This document shows, piece after piece, positions 1 through 5,902 of a DNA stretch of 5,902 nt. Each line of letters starts with the position of its first letter. The stretch's first letter is position 1. Location: NCBI GenBank assembly GCA_026984715.1, contig JALSRO010000007.1, positions 1-5,902 of the forward strand, written 5' to 3'. The notes beneath the pieces are model-generated. The model was given only the letters and a program-made list of their open reading frames with translations, was not told where the DNA came from and ran no database searches. This DNA comes from Chromatiales bacterium. GTDB lineage: Bacteria; Pseudomonadota; Gammaproteobacteria; Thiohalospirales; Thiohalospiraceae. Both the position numbers and the translations under genes were made by a program.

Positions 1-189
1 AACCGCATGTGCGAACTGAATGTTGCAGCACAGGTTGCCAACGTCTGCGATACCACCATCGTCCGGAACGCCTGGGCGCAGGGGCAGAAGGTCAGCGTGC
101 ATGGATGGATCTATAGCTTGAAGGATGGTTTGCTGCGCAATATCGGGTTGTCCGTGAGCCGACCGGATGATATTGCCTGCGGGAAATGA
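1..189 (+). CDS. can: Beta-class carbonic anhydrase, C-terminal part (5' end outside window)
   Basis: Frame +1 is open from the first base and ends at TGA 187-189, giving about 62 C-terminal residues. The piece containing [13 protein letters not shown], then [14 protein letters not shown], follows the end of proteobacterial beta-carbonic anhydrases such as E. coli Can (LCELNV...VHGWAYGIHDGLLR). The family interconverts CO2 and bicarbonate in the cytoplasm using zinc held by two Cys and one His. Those ligands lie upstream of the window, so catalytic competence cannot be judged here. After DGL the protein ends within about 18 residues, roughly 15 fewer than E. coli Can as I remember it, so the tail is short. 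The stop overlaps the dnaE start (ATGA), which suggests one transcript and translational coupling. The family call is firm; the subtype and symbol rest on similarity alone. Confidence 0.88.
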   Translation, partial: NRMCELNVAAQVANVCDTTIVRNAWAQGQKVSVHGWIYSLKDGLLRNIGLSVSRPDDIACGK

Positions 190-3100
190 GCAGCACCTTC
201 GTCCATCTCCATCTGCATACCGAATACTCTCTGGTCGACGGGCTGGTACGCATCAAGCCGCTGGTAGAAAAGGTGGCCGATGCGGGGATGCCGGCGGTGG
301 CGGTGACGGATCAATCCAACCTGTTCGGTATGGTGAAGTTCTATCGGGCCGCCATGGTAGCAGGGGTGAAGCCTGTCATCGGGGTGGATCTCTGGGTACA
401 CAATCCGTCCGAACCCAATCAGCCAGCGCGGCTGGTGCTGTTGTGCCGCGACAACGACGGCTACCGAAACCTTACCCGCCTGGTCTCACGTATCTATCTG
501 GAGGGGCAGCAGCGGGGTATCCCGATTCTGCAGCAGGAGTGGCTGGATGGGGCCAGTGATGGTCTGATTGCCCTCTCCGGTGGCCGCAGCGGCGATATTG
601 GCAGGGCGCTCCTGTCCGGCAACGGTGAGCTGGCTGCCGGTCAGTTGCAACGGTGGCTCTCCCTGTTTCCCGACAGCTACTACCTGGAGTTGCAGCGAAC
701 CGGCCGGGAGGGGGAGGAGGAGTATCTCCACGCAGCTGTGGAACTGGCTGCCGAACACGATGTGCCGGTAGTGGCAACCAACGATGTCGTGTTTGCAGCC
801 CCGGACGATTTCGAGGCTCACGAGGCGCGCGTCTGCATCCACCAGGGCCGCACCCTGGATGATCCGCGCCGGCCCCGCCACTATACCAAACAGCAGTATT
901 TGCGTACTCCGGAGGAGATGGAAGAGCTGTTCGCGGATATCCCCGAGGCGATAGAGAACAGTGTGGAGATCGCACGGCGCTGTAACGTGGATATCACACT
1001 TGGCAAGAACTTTCTTCCCGAATCCCCCGTTCCGGAAGGGAAAAGCATGGAGGAGTATTTTACCGAGCAGTCCCGTGCCGGGCTGGAACGGCGGCTGGCG
1101 GTGCTGTTCGATACCAGCTCCCCGGATTTCGCGGAGAAGCGCAAACCGTACGACGAGCGCCTCGCAGTCGAGCTGGATGTGATCAATCAGATGGGTTTCC
1201 CCGGCTACTTTCTCATTGTGGCCGATTTCATCAAATGGTCCAAACAGAACGGCATTCCGGTAGGACCGGGGCGCGGCTCCGGTGCCGGTTCCCTGGTCGC
1301 CTATGCCTTGACCATAACCGACCTCGATCCACTGCAGTATGATCTGCTGTTCGAACGTTTTCTCAATCCCGAGCGGGTATCCATGCCCGACTTCGATGTG
1401 GATTTCTGCATGGAGGGGCGTGACCGGGTCATCGATTATGTCGCGGAGACCTATGGCAGAGAGAAGGTCTCCCAGATCATCACCTATGGAACCATGGCCG
1501 CCAAGGCGGTGGTGCGCGATGTAGGACGGGTGTTGGGGCATCCCTACGGTTTCGTGGATCGCATCGCCAAACTGATCCCTTTCGAGATCGGCATCACTCT
1601 CGACAAGGCGCTGGAACAGGAAGAGGCCCTGCGAGAGCTCTATCGACAGGACGAGGAGGTGGCGGCAGTCATCGATCTGGGGCGCAAGCTGGAAGGGATT
1701 ACCCGCAATGCCGGCAAACATGCCGGCGGGGTGGTGATCGCCCCGAGCCAGTTGACCGATTTTACCCCCCTCTACTGCGAACAGGGCGCCCAAAACCTGG
1801 TGACCCAGTTCGACAAGGATGATGTCGAGGCCGTGGGACTGGTGAAATTCGATTTTCTGGGCCTGCGTACCCTCACCATTATCGACTGGGCGCTACGGAG
1901 TATCAATCATCAGCGGGAGAAGCGAGGCGCCCCCCCCATCGACATCAGCGCCATACCACTGGATGACGAGGCCAGTTTCGACTTGCTGAAGAGATGTGCC
2001 ACTACCGCAGTATTCCAGCTCGAGTCGAGAGGCATGAAAGATCTCATCAAACGTCTGCAGCCCGACAACTTCGAGGATATTATCGCTCTAGTGGCCCTGT
2101 TCCGCCCTGGCCCGCTCCAGTCCGGGATGGTGGACGATTTCATCAACCGGAAACATGGCCGTGCCAGAGTGGAGTATCCCCACCCCGATCTCGAGCCCAT
2201 CCTCAAGCCGACCTACGGCATCATCCTTTATCAGGAACAGGTGATGCAGATCGCCCAGGTCCTGGCTGGATACTCACTCGGGGCAGCCGACCTGCTGCGT
2301 CGTGCCATGGGGAAGAAGAAACCGGAGGAGATGGCGAAGCAGCGCGAGATTTTTACCACCGGGGCGCTGGAGCGGGGTGTGGACGAGAAAACCGCCAGCC
2401 ACATCTTCGATCTTATGGAGAAGTTTGCCGGGTACGGCTTCAACAAATCTCATTCGGCGGCGTATGCGTTGGTCTCCTATCAGACCGCCTGGCTCAAGGC
2501 TCACTATCCGGCTGCATTCATGGCGGCAGTGATCTCGTCGGATATGGACAACACCGACAAGGTGGTCACCTTCATCGATGAGTGTCGGGATCTGGGGCTG
2601 ACGATAGCTCCGCCCGATGTCAACAATTGTCAGTACCGTTTCACCGCCACCGACGACGAGAGCATCCTGTACGGTCTCGGCGCGGTCAAAGGGGTCGGTG
2701 AAGCCGCTATTGAAGCGGTGATCGAGAGCCGCGAAAAGGATGGGGAATTCAAAGATCTGTTCGACTTTTGCCGGCGGGTGGATCCCAGAAAGGTCAATCG
2801 GCGGGTCATCGAGGCCTTGATTCGATCCGGAGCAATGGATCCTTTGGGCCCCAACCGGGCTACTCTGATGGCAGCCCTGCCCGATGCCATGCGCGTTGCG
2901 GAGCAGTATCTTCGGGACACGGCGGCCGGACAGGATGATCTGTTTGGAATCGCCACTCCTGCTTCCGGTACCACAGAGTATCGCCAGATTCGGGAGTGGG
3001 ATGAAGAAGAGCGGCTCCGTGGTGAGAAAGAGACTCTCGGACTCTATCTTACCGGCCATCCAATAGAACGTTATCTTCCAGAATTAAAGCAATTTGTCAG

Positions 3101-3641
3101 CTCCCGTATCGTCGATATCAAGCCGACCCGCAACCAGATCATCACCGTTGCTGGTCTCATCGTTGCTATCAACACCCGCAATAGCAAGCGGGGTGGGAAG
3201 CTGGCCTTTGTTACGCTCGACGATCGCAGCGGCCGTATAGAGCTGGTGGTTTTTCCCGAAGATTACGAACGCCATCACGACCTGCTGTTGAAAGACCGGC
3301 TGCTGATTGTGGAGGGGGATGTAACCATAGACGACTACTCCGGGGGTTACCGGGTCAGTGCACGCGAGATCTACGATATCGAACAGGCACGCAGCCGCTT
3401 TGCCAGGCGGCTGATTGTCTCTATGGAGCAGCGACAGGCAGGCAATGGCTTTGTCGCTTCCCTGGCCGAGACACTGGAACCGTTCCGGGAAGGAAGTTGC
3501 CCCGTTGCCATAGAGTACCACCGTTCCGGCGCGCACGCCGTGGTTGCGCTTGGCGACTCCTGGAAGGTACGTCCTGCGGACCTGTTGTTACACAGACTGG
3601 CCGAACTGGCCGGAGAAGATCGGGTGCGTCTGGAGTATTGA
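186..3641 (+). CDS. dnaE: DNA polymerase III alpha subunit (replicative polymerase)
   Basis: This complete 1151-residue protein (E. coli DnaE is 1160) is the catalytic subunit of the replicative polymerase. The N-terminal PHP domain spans about residues 5-275 and opens with HLHLHTEYS at 7-15. The polymerase GS motif [11 protein letters not shown] is at 360-370. The catalytic aspartates are D402 and D404 in PDFDVDF, and D556 in KFDFLGLRT; they match E. coli D401, D403 and D555 with a constant shift of one. A tandem helix-hairpin-helix region lies near 829-846 ([12 protein letters not shown]). The internal beta-clamp motif is QDDLF at 916-920, followed by an OB-fold at about 985-1065 and a C-terminal tau-binding region to 1151. 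ATG 186 is chosen because the N-terminus aligns with MSEPRFVHLRVHS of E. coli. Shine-Dalgarno pairing is weak, which fits coupling to the overlapping upstream gene. PHP metal residues are partly lost. No gene follows on the expected accA pattern. Confidence 0.98.
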   Translation: MSSTFVHLHLHTEYSLVDGLVRIKPLVEKVADAGMPAVAVTDQSNLFGMVKFYRAAMVAGVKPVIGVDLWVHNPSEPNQPARLVLLCRDNDGYRNLTRLVSRIYLEGQQRGIPILQQEWLDGASDGLIALSGGRSGDIGRALLSGNGELAAGQLQRWLSLFPDSYYLELQRTGREGEEEYLHAAVELAAEHDVPVVATNDVVFAAPDDFEAHEARVCIHQGRTLDDPRRPRHYTKQQYLRTPEEMEELFADIPEAIENSVEIARRCNVDITLGKNFLPESPVPEGKSMEEYFTEQSRAGLERRLAVLFDTSSPDFAEKRKPYDERLAVELDVINQMGFPGYFLIVADFIKWSKQNGIPVGPGRGSGAGSLVAYALTITDLDPLQYDLLFERFLNPERVSMPDFDVDFCMEGRDRVIDYVAETYGREKVSQIITYGTMAAKAVVRDVGRVLGHPYGFVDRIAKLIPFEIGITLDKALEQEEALRELYRQDEEVAAVIDLGRKLEGITRNAGKHAGGVVIAPSQLTDFTPLYCEQGAQNLVTQFDKDDVEAVGLVKFDFLGLRTLTIIDWALRSINHQREKRGAPPIDISAIPLDDEASFDLLKRCATTAVFQLESRGMKDLIKRLQPDNFEDIIALVALFRPGPLQSGMVDDFINRKHGRARVEYPHPDLEPILKPTYGIILYQEQVMQIAQVLAGYSLGAADLLRRAMGKKKPEEMAKQREIFTTGALERGVDEKTASHIFDLMEKFAGYGFNKSHSAAYALVSYQTAWLKAHYPAAFMAAVISSDMDNTDKVVTFIDECRDLGLTIAPPDVNNCQYRFTATDDESILYGLGAVKGVGEAAIEAVIESREKDGEFKDLFDFCRRVDPRKVNRRVIEALIRSGAMDPLGPNRATLMAALPDAMRVAEQYLRDTAAGQDDLFGIATPASGTTEYRQIREWDEEERLRGEKETLGLYLTGHPIERYLPELKQFVSSRIVDIKPTRNQIITVAGLIVAINTRNSKRGGKLAFVTLDDRSGRIELVVFPEDYERHHDLLLKDRLLIVEGDVTIDDYSGGYRVSAREIYDIEQARSRFARRLIVSMEQRQAGNGFVASLAETLEPFREGSCPVAIEYHRSGAHAVVALGDSWKVRPADLLLHRLAELAGEDRVRLEY

Positions 3642-3719
3642 ACCCGGGTTAACAGTATATTTCATATTTCGGAGAACGGGTTGTTGGTCAGGGGGACAAA
3701 ATATGATAGAGTTCTAACA
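3642..3719. other. Spacer after dnaE, no gene
   Basis: No coding potential is visible. A perfect 10-bp palindrome, AACCCGGGTT (3641-3650), starts at the last base of the dnaE stop. The stretch CCGGGTTAACAGTATAT (3644-3660) resembles the outer right end of the 3720-3832 element and its flank (CCGGGTTAATAGTACAGTAT, 3823-3841), so it could be an eroded end of that repeat family. I see no classical GC stem plus U-tract terminator here. A 6-bp pairing of AACCCG (3641-3646) with CGGGTT (3677-3682) is too weak to call. Confidence 0.4.
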
Positions 3720-3832
3720 TATTAATCCGGCAACAATATATGTCGCATTCAGGGCTTCAACGGCGATGGGCCGCCTTGCTGCGAACCAGCACGCCACGGC
3801 TGAGTACGATATATGTTGTTGCCGGGTTAATA
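3720..3832 (+). repeat. 113-bp inverted-repeat hairpin element (MITE- or REP-like)
   Basis: The left arm 3720-3752 (TATTAATCCGGCAACAATAT...CAG) and the reverse complement of the right arm 3800-3832 agree at 28 of 33 positions with no gap. All five differences are transitions. In a + strand RNA four of them become G-U pairs (3726/3826, 3737/3815, 3742/3810, 3748/3804), leaving only 3746/3806 unpaired, so 32 of 33 positions can pair. The 47-nt apex holds two small stems: GGCG/CGCC (3762-3765 with 3772-3775) and TGCTG/CAGCA (3777-3781 with 3787-3791). The element encodes nothing recognisable. The outer ends begin TATTAA and end TTAATA, so a TA target duplication of the IS630/mariner kind is possible but unproven. 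It could be a non-autonomous mobile element, a structured RNA, or a bidirectional 3'-end hairpin after dnaE. Confidence 0.75.
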
Positions 3833-3908
3833 GTACAGTATAGTCCCGCAGACAAATAATACCTGCTTCCCAACGTAGTAGCGACATTGAGAGCTGACGA
3901 AGCGATAA
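3833..3908. other. Spacer between the two related repeat elements
   Basis: This is 76 bp of moderately AT-rich sequence with no gene, strong hairpin or recognisable promoter. It separates the clear hairpin element from its degenerate relative. Confidence 0.4.
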
Positions 3909-4195
3909 TATTATCCCGGCAACGATATAATATGAATATGCCGCATTCAGCCATGGCACGCTGGACAGGGATGCACCGGACCAACCTTGACAAGGGAATG
4001 ACCCCTGCCTGCGCCCGGCTCCAGCCCCATCCGAATGATTGTCAAGCCGCATATGGATCCGATCCCGCCGGTTTTGCATACACCGTTTTGGGATGTTAAT
4101 GAGCTGATACCGCATGTAACAGAGTAGCTGCGGTTCTACCTCACAACGAGGGGTATGCAGGGGTGGCCACAAAATGCGCTGTTGCTGGGTTGATG
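3909..4195 (-). repeat. Degenerate, longer relative of the 3720-3832 element, inverted relative to it
   Basis: The left end TATTATCCCGGCAACGATA (3909-3927) matches the outer arms of the first element. After a 9-nt insertion, ATATGCCGCATTCAG (3936-3950) matches 3738-3752 at 14 of 15 positions. Past the arm, CCATGGCACGCTGG (3951-3964) matches the reverse complement of 3786-3799 at 11 of 14, all transitions, so this copy lies in the opposite internal orientation. The right end TGTTGCTGGGTTGATG (4180-4195) matches 3817-3832 at 13 of 16, again only transitions. AATGCG (4173-4178) also corresponds to the complement of the first element's left arm. The interior (about 208 nt) is longer than the 47-nt apex of the first copy and shows no gene. 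The right boundary is less secure than the left. Confidence 0.6.
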
Positions 4196-4223
4196 GCACC
4201 CGAGAATTTTCGAGAAAAAGAAA

Positions 4224-4730
4224 TTGAAGATATATGCAGGCAGATTGGTGTCATTTTTGTTCACCATTCTGCTGACATGCTCTTGCTATAGAGACAATAA
4301 CGTAAAAGCACCGCCTTACAGGTCAGGGTCGCTCAATGCGATTATCTCCGCGCCCCTGATTGCGCAGGTAGGGGAGGAGATTGTGCTTCAGGCGAATGTC
4401 TCCGGGAGGGAAGGGGAGCGCCCTCTTGCGTTCCAGTGGCGAGTGGTGCTCGAACCCGCCTTGGGAGCGGCCCGGCTCTCATCCACTTCGACTGCCACCA
4501 CCCGTATGGTAGCGGCTACAGAGGGGATATATCGGCTTCAGCTGAAGGTATCCGATGACCGCGGGAGCGAACTCAACGAGTATGAGTTGTTGGTGGAGCA
4601 GCCTGAAAAAGGGCTTCCTGGCGATGGAGCTTTTCCAGAGGATGGATATGGGCTCGGGTCCGGCGAGGCTGGCGGCTGTATCCATTTGAACGAGTATGAG
4701 GGCACAGGTGATATGGCTATTGGACCTTGA
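4224..4730 (+). CDS. Small putative lipoprotein with a PKD/Ig-like domain
   Basis: This 168-residue protein is not recognised as a named family. The N-terminus (K2, R7, then hydrophobic 8-18) is a signal peptide, and the TCSC stretch (18-21) makes C21 the likely lipidated cysteine, so an envelope lipoprotein is inferred. Residues about 38-126 look like a single PKD/Ig-like beta sandwich: APLIAQVGEEIVLQANVSG, then LAFQWRV (68-74), then GIYRLQLKVSDDRG (101-114), the usual order of strands. The tail (129-168) is rich in glycine and acidic residues and appears unstructured. LNEYE occurs twice (117-121 and 155-159). The start is TTG: the in-frame stop at 4191-4193 leaves no ATG, and a later GTG (4248) would lose the positive charges. 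Ribosome-site pairing is weak (GAGAAAAAG, 4212-4220). The stop (4728-4730) lies inside the inverted repeat of the next element, so the native C-terminus may have been altered. Confidence 0.7.
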   Translation: MKIYAGRLVSFLFTILLTCSCYRDNNVKAPPYRSGSLNAIISAPLIAQVGEEIVLQANVSGREGERPLAFQWRVVLEPALGAARLSSTSTATTRMVAATEGIYRLQLKVSDDRGSELNEYELLVEQPEKGLPGDGAFPEDGYGLGSGEAGGCIHLNEYEGTGDMAIGP

Positions 4731-4736
4731 CAGGAT

Positions 4737-4768
4737 GTTGAAAAACTCCATTCATGGTCTTTTTCAAC
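4737..4768. repeat. Hairpin at the left end of the MITE-like element
   Basis: GTTGAAAAA (4737-4745) pairs perfectly with TTTTTCAAC (4760-4768) across a 14-nt loop. It lies seven bases after the lipoprotein stop codon, so it could act as a weak 3'-end structure, but the stem is AT-rich and lacks the GC clamp of a typical intrinsic terminator. The same left-arm bases can alternatively pair with the element's right end. Confidence 0.45.
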
Positions 4769-4802
4769 GCGGGGCCGGAAAAGTGCGATTTCCCGTCCCC
4801 CT

Positions 4803-4851
4803 CATTTTCAATGACTTGACACCATTGAAAATGGTGGCACATCCTTGTGCC
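4803..4851. repeat. Two adjacent hairpins inside the MITE-like element
   Basis: CATTTTCAATG (4803-4813) and CATTGAAAATG (4823-4833) form a perfect 11-bp stem with a 9-nt loop. Immediately after comes GGCAC (4836-4840) with GTGCC (4847-4851), a 5-bp stem with a 6-nt loop. The first loop contains TTGACA (4816-4821), but there is no convincing -10 at the right distance, so I do not call a promoter. Confidence 0.7.
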
Positions 4852-4898
4852 GCAAACAGGCCGCCAAAGAACGACGTTTTTTCAACAGCCTGTCAAGG

Positions 4899-4962
4899 GG
4901 CGTCACCCGCTGTTAGTTGCGAACTCTCCACCTGTTTGTACAAATGGTTACGAGACAAAATC
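4899..4962. other. Leader region upstream of the TPR lipoprotein gene
   Basis: This short non-coding stretch runs from the MITE-like element to the ribosome site of the next gene. A weak sigma-70-like pair, TTGCGA (4917-4922) and TACAAA (4939-4944) with 16 bp between, is the best promoter candidate, but each box matches only four of six consensus bases. I found no sigma-54 -24/-12 pair with the strict GG-N10-GC spacing. Confidence 0.25.
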
Positions 4963-4968
4963 AAGGAG
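4963..4968 (+). promoter_or_regulatory. Ribosome binding site for the TPR lipoprotein gene
   Basis: AAGGAG is a strong Shine-Dalgarno match, 11 nt before ATG 4980. It supports that start codon, which also opens directly into a signal peptide. Confidence 0.75.
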
Positions 4969-4979
4969 TAATCTGAAAA

Positions 4980-5902
4980 ATGACTCGGCAGGGAATCAAA
5001 CATCTATTTTTGTCGTTCCTGGTTCTGTTCCTTTTCACTGCTTGCGGTGCGAACGAGCAGGCGGAGAAGTACCTGGAGAGGGGCAAAGCGTTCTATGAAG
5101 AGGGTAACTACGACAAGGCGAGGGTGGAGCTGAAGAATGTACTGCAGATAGATCCCAAGAGTGTCGATGGGCACTACTACCTCGCCCTGACCTATGAAAA
5201 GCAGCAGAACCTGCAAAAGGCTTTTTCGCACTTCCTTGCGGTATTGGAGCTCGATCCGAAGAACATTCAGGGCCGGCTCCAGGTTGGAAAATACTATCTG
5301 CTCAGCCAGCAGAACGACAAGGCCATGGAGACGGCAAACTCAATCCTCGCCGATGAGCCGGACAATCCGCGGGCTATCGCTCTCAAGGGGGCGGTGCTCG
5401 CCCGAACTGGGGATGACGCGGGTGCGCTAGAAGCGGCGGAAAGGGCCTACAAAATAGCCCCGGGAGACAAGGAGGTCGTTCTGCTTCTCTCGTCTCTGTA
5501 TCAAGGGACCAACCAGACGGACAAAGCGGTAGCGGTGTTGAAAAAGGGGATGGAGGAGCACCCCGAGACAGAGATCCTTCGGCTCAAGTTGATAGAGGTA
5601 TACTGGCGTGCAAAAAACAGCAAAGCACTGGAAAAACTGCTGCGCGACAGCATAAAGAGCAATCCCGAAAACCCCCTCTATGTGACCCAGCTGGCGCAGC
5701 TCTACACCGGCCTGAAGCAGCTGGACAAGGCGGAAAGGGTATTGCGTGACTCGGTCGCCGCCAACCCCGGAAACCAGGAGCGGGAGCTCATGCTGGTCAG
5801 CTTTCTGCAGGAAAAACGCAGTGCCGAGGCGGCCGAAGCCGAACTTCTGAAATTCATCGACAGATACCCGGAGGCGTTCAAGGCGCGGTTCGCACTGGCA
5901 AA
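4980..5902 (+). CDS. TPR-repeat lipoprotein, possibly PrsT-like (3' end outside window)
   Basis: The frame is open from ATG 4980 to the window end: 307 codons and no stop. Residues 1-22 form a lipoprotein signal, with R3 and K7, a hydrophobic run at 9-19, and FTAC giving lipidation at C22. G23 at +2 is compatible with outer-membrane sorting. From about residue 27 the protein is a chain of 34-residue tetratricopeptide repeats, eight or so visible, starting near 27, 62, 96, 130, 164, 198, 231 and 265. The clearest is AEKYLERGKAFYEEGNYDKA (27-46), and repeats end in motifs such as IDPK, LDPKN and NPEN. TPR arrays bind proteins, so a scaffold role in periplasmic assembly or export is inferred. 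The lipobox followed at once by TPRs resembles PrsT of exosortase/PEP-CTERM systems (typically about 900 residues), but a generic TPR lipoprotein is equally possible without the downstream genes. Confidence 0.85.
   Translation, partial: MTRQGIKHLFLSFLVLFLFTACGANEQAEKYLERGKAFYEEGNYDKARVELKNVLQIDPKSVDGHYYLALTYEKQQNLQKAFSHFLAVLELDPKNIQGRLQVGKYYLLSQQNDKAMETANSILADEPDNPRAIALKGAVLARTGDDAGALEAAERAYKIAPGDKEVVLLLSSLYQGTNQTDKAVAVLKKGMEEHPETEILRLKLIEVYWRAKNSKALEKLLRDSIKSNPENPLYVTQLAQLYTGLKQLDKAERVLRDSVAANPGNQERELMLVSFLQEKRSAEAAEAELLKFIDRYPEAFKARFALA

Larger units (their letters stand above)
4725..4898. mobile_element. MITE-like element, 174 bp, with terminal inverted repeats
   Basis: The left end CCTTGACAGGATGTTGAAAA (continuing to C4746) and the reverse complement of the right end 4876-4898 match at 22 of 23 aligned bases, apart from a one-A length difference: CCTTGACAGG, one A/C mismatch, TGTTGAAAAA, then C. 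The interior carries further perfect hairpins and no open frame with recognisable protein. The CAGGcTGTTGAAAAA end is reminiscent of terminal repeats and remnants seen next to DDE transposase genes in Proteobacteria; the specific IS family is from memory and not established here. I see no clear target-site duplication. The left end overlaps the stop codon of the preceding lipoprotein gene, and the right end lies 81 bp before the TPR lipoprotein start. Confidence 0.65.

Noticed and set aside
486..1793. A 435-codon open frame on the - strand inside dnaE
   Set aside because: It is antisense to conserved dnaE sequence that has strong protein-level similarity; the long frame is a by-product of dnaE codon use.
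3720..3832. Integron attC site
   Set aside because: The length and inverted arms fit loosely, but the ends (GGGTTAATA) do not satisfy the GTTRRRY core consensus and no integrase or cassette array is present.
3887..4099. A 70-codon + strand open frame inside the second repeat
   Set aside because: It has no domain, no ribosome site and no hydrophobic or compositional pattern of a real protein; it lies within the repeat element.
4074..4100. Sigma-70 promoter TTGCAT ... GTTAAT before the 4224 gene
   Set aside because: The spacer is only 15 bp and the -10 lacks the first T and A; not better than chance in AT-rich DNA.
3714..4199. A 161-codon open frame on the - strand spanning both repeat elements
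   Set aside because: It runs almost exactly between the outer repeat ends, and its only internal similarity (LNAxY...IVAG twice) comes from the DNA repeat itself. It has no recognisable domain and a non-ATG start.
4835..4850. Sigma-54 promoter (TGGCAC followed by TTGTGC) before the TPR lipoprotein gene
   Set aside because: The GG to GC spacing is 11, not the strictly required 10, and the sequence is explained by the GGCAC/GTGCC hairpin.
4696..4971. A 91-codon + strand open frame crossing the MITE-like element
   Set aside because: It is composed mostly of element sequence, overlaps the end of the lipoprotein gene, and has no recognisable protein features.

Overview
This window looks like chromosomal DNA from a gammaproteobacterium. 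DnaE is 1151 residues and follows the E. coli-type alpha subunit along its whole length. The carbonic anhydrase tail and the two Sec/lipobox lipoproteins fit a Gram-negative cell. A more precise placement, for instance an autotrophic sulfur oxidiser, would be a guess. All supported genes lie on the + strand.

Layout. (1) Positions 1-189 hold the 3' end of a beta-class carbonic anhydrase gene. Its stop codon overlaps the dnaE start in an ATGA (186-189). (2) Positions 186-3641 hold a complete dnaE, the replicative DNA polymerase III alpha subunit. PHP, polymerase, HhH, clamp-binding and OB-fold landmarks are all visible. (3) Positions 3642-4223 are non-coding and repeat-rich. There is a 113-bp element with 33-nt inverted arms (3720-3832), followed by a longer, degenerate relative in opposite internal orientation (3909-4195). 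(4) Positions 4224-4730 hold a small TTG-started lipoprotein gene with a PKD/Ig-like beta domain. (5) Positions 4725-4898 form a MITE-like element with 22/23-nt terminal inverted repeats. The lipoprotein gene's stop codon lies inside its left terminal repeat. (6) From 4980 to the window end is the 5' part of a TPR-repeat lipoprotein gene (307 codons visible). It resembles the PrsT-type TPR lipoproteins of exosortase/PEP-CTERM systems, but no other gene of such a system is in view.

How it fits together. The carbonic anhydrase/dnaE pair is probably co-transcribed and translationally coupled. Downstream of dnaE the usual E. coli neighbour accA is missing, and the DNA becomes an accessory-looking, repeat-bearing stretch that separates housekeeping genes from two envelope lipoproteins. 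The most unusual content is non-coding: two different families of short, coding-free inverted-repeat elements within about 1.2 kb. One can fold as a near-complete 33-bp RNA stem on the + strand, and the other supplies the stop codon of a neighbouring gene. I found no CRISPR array, tRNA, rRNA or intact transposase.
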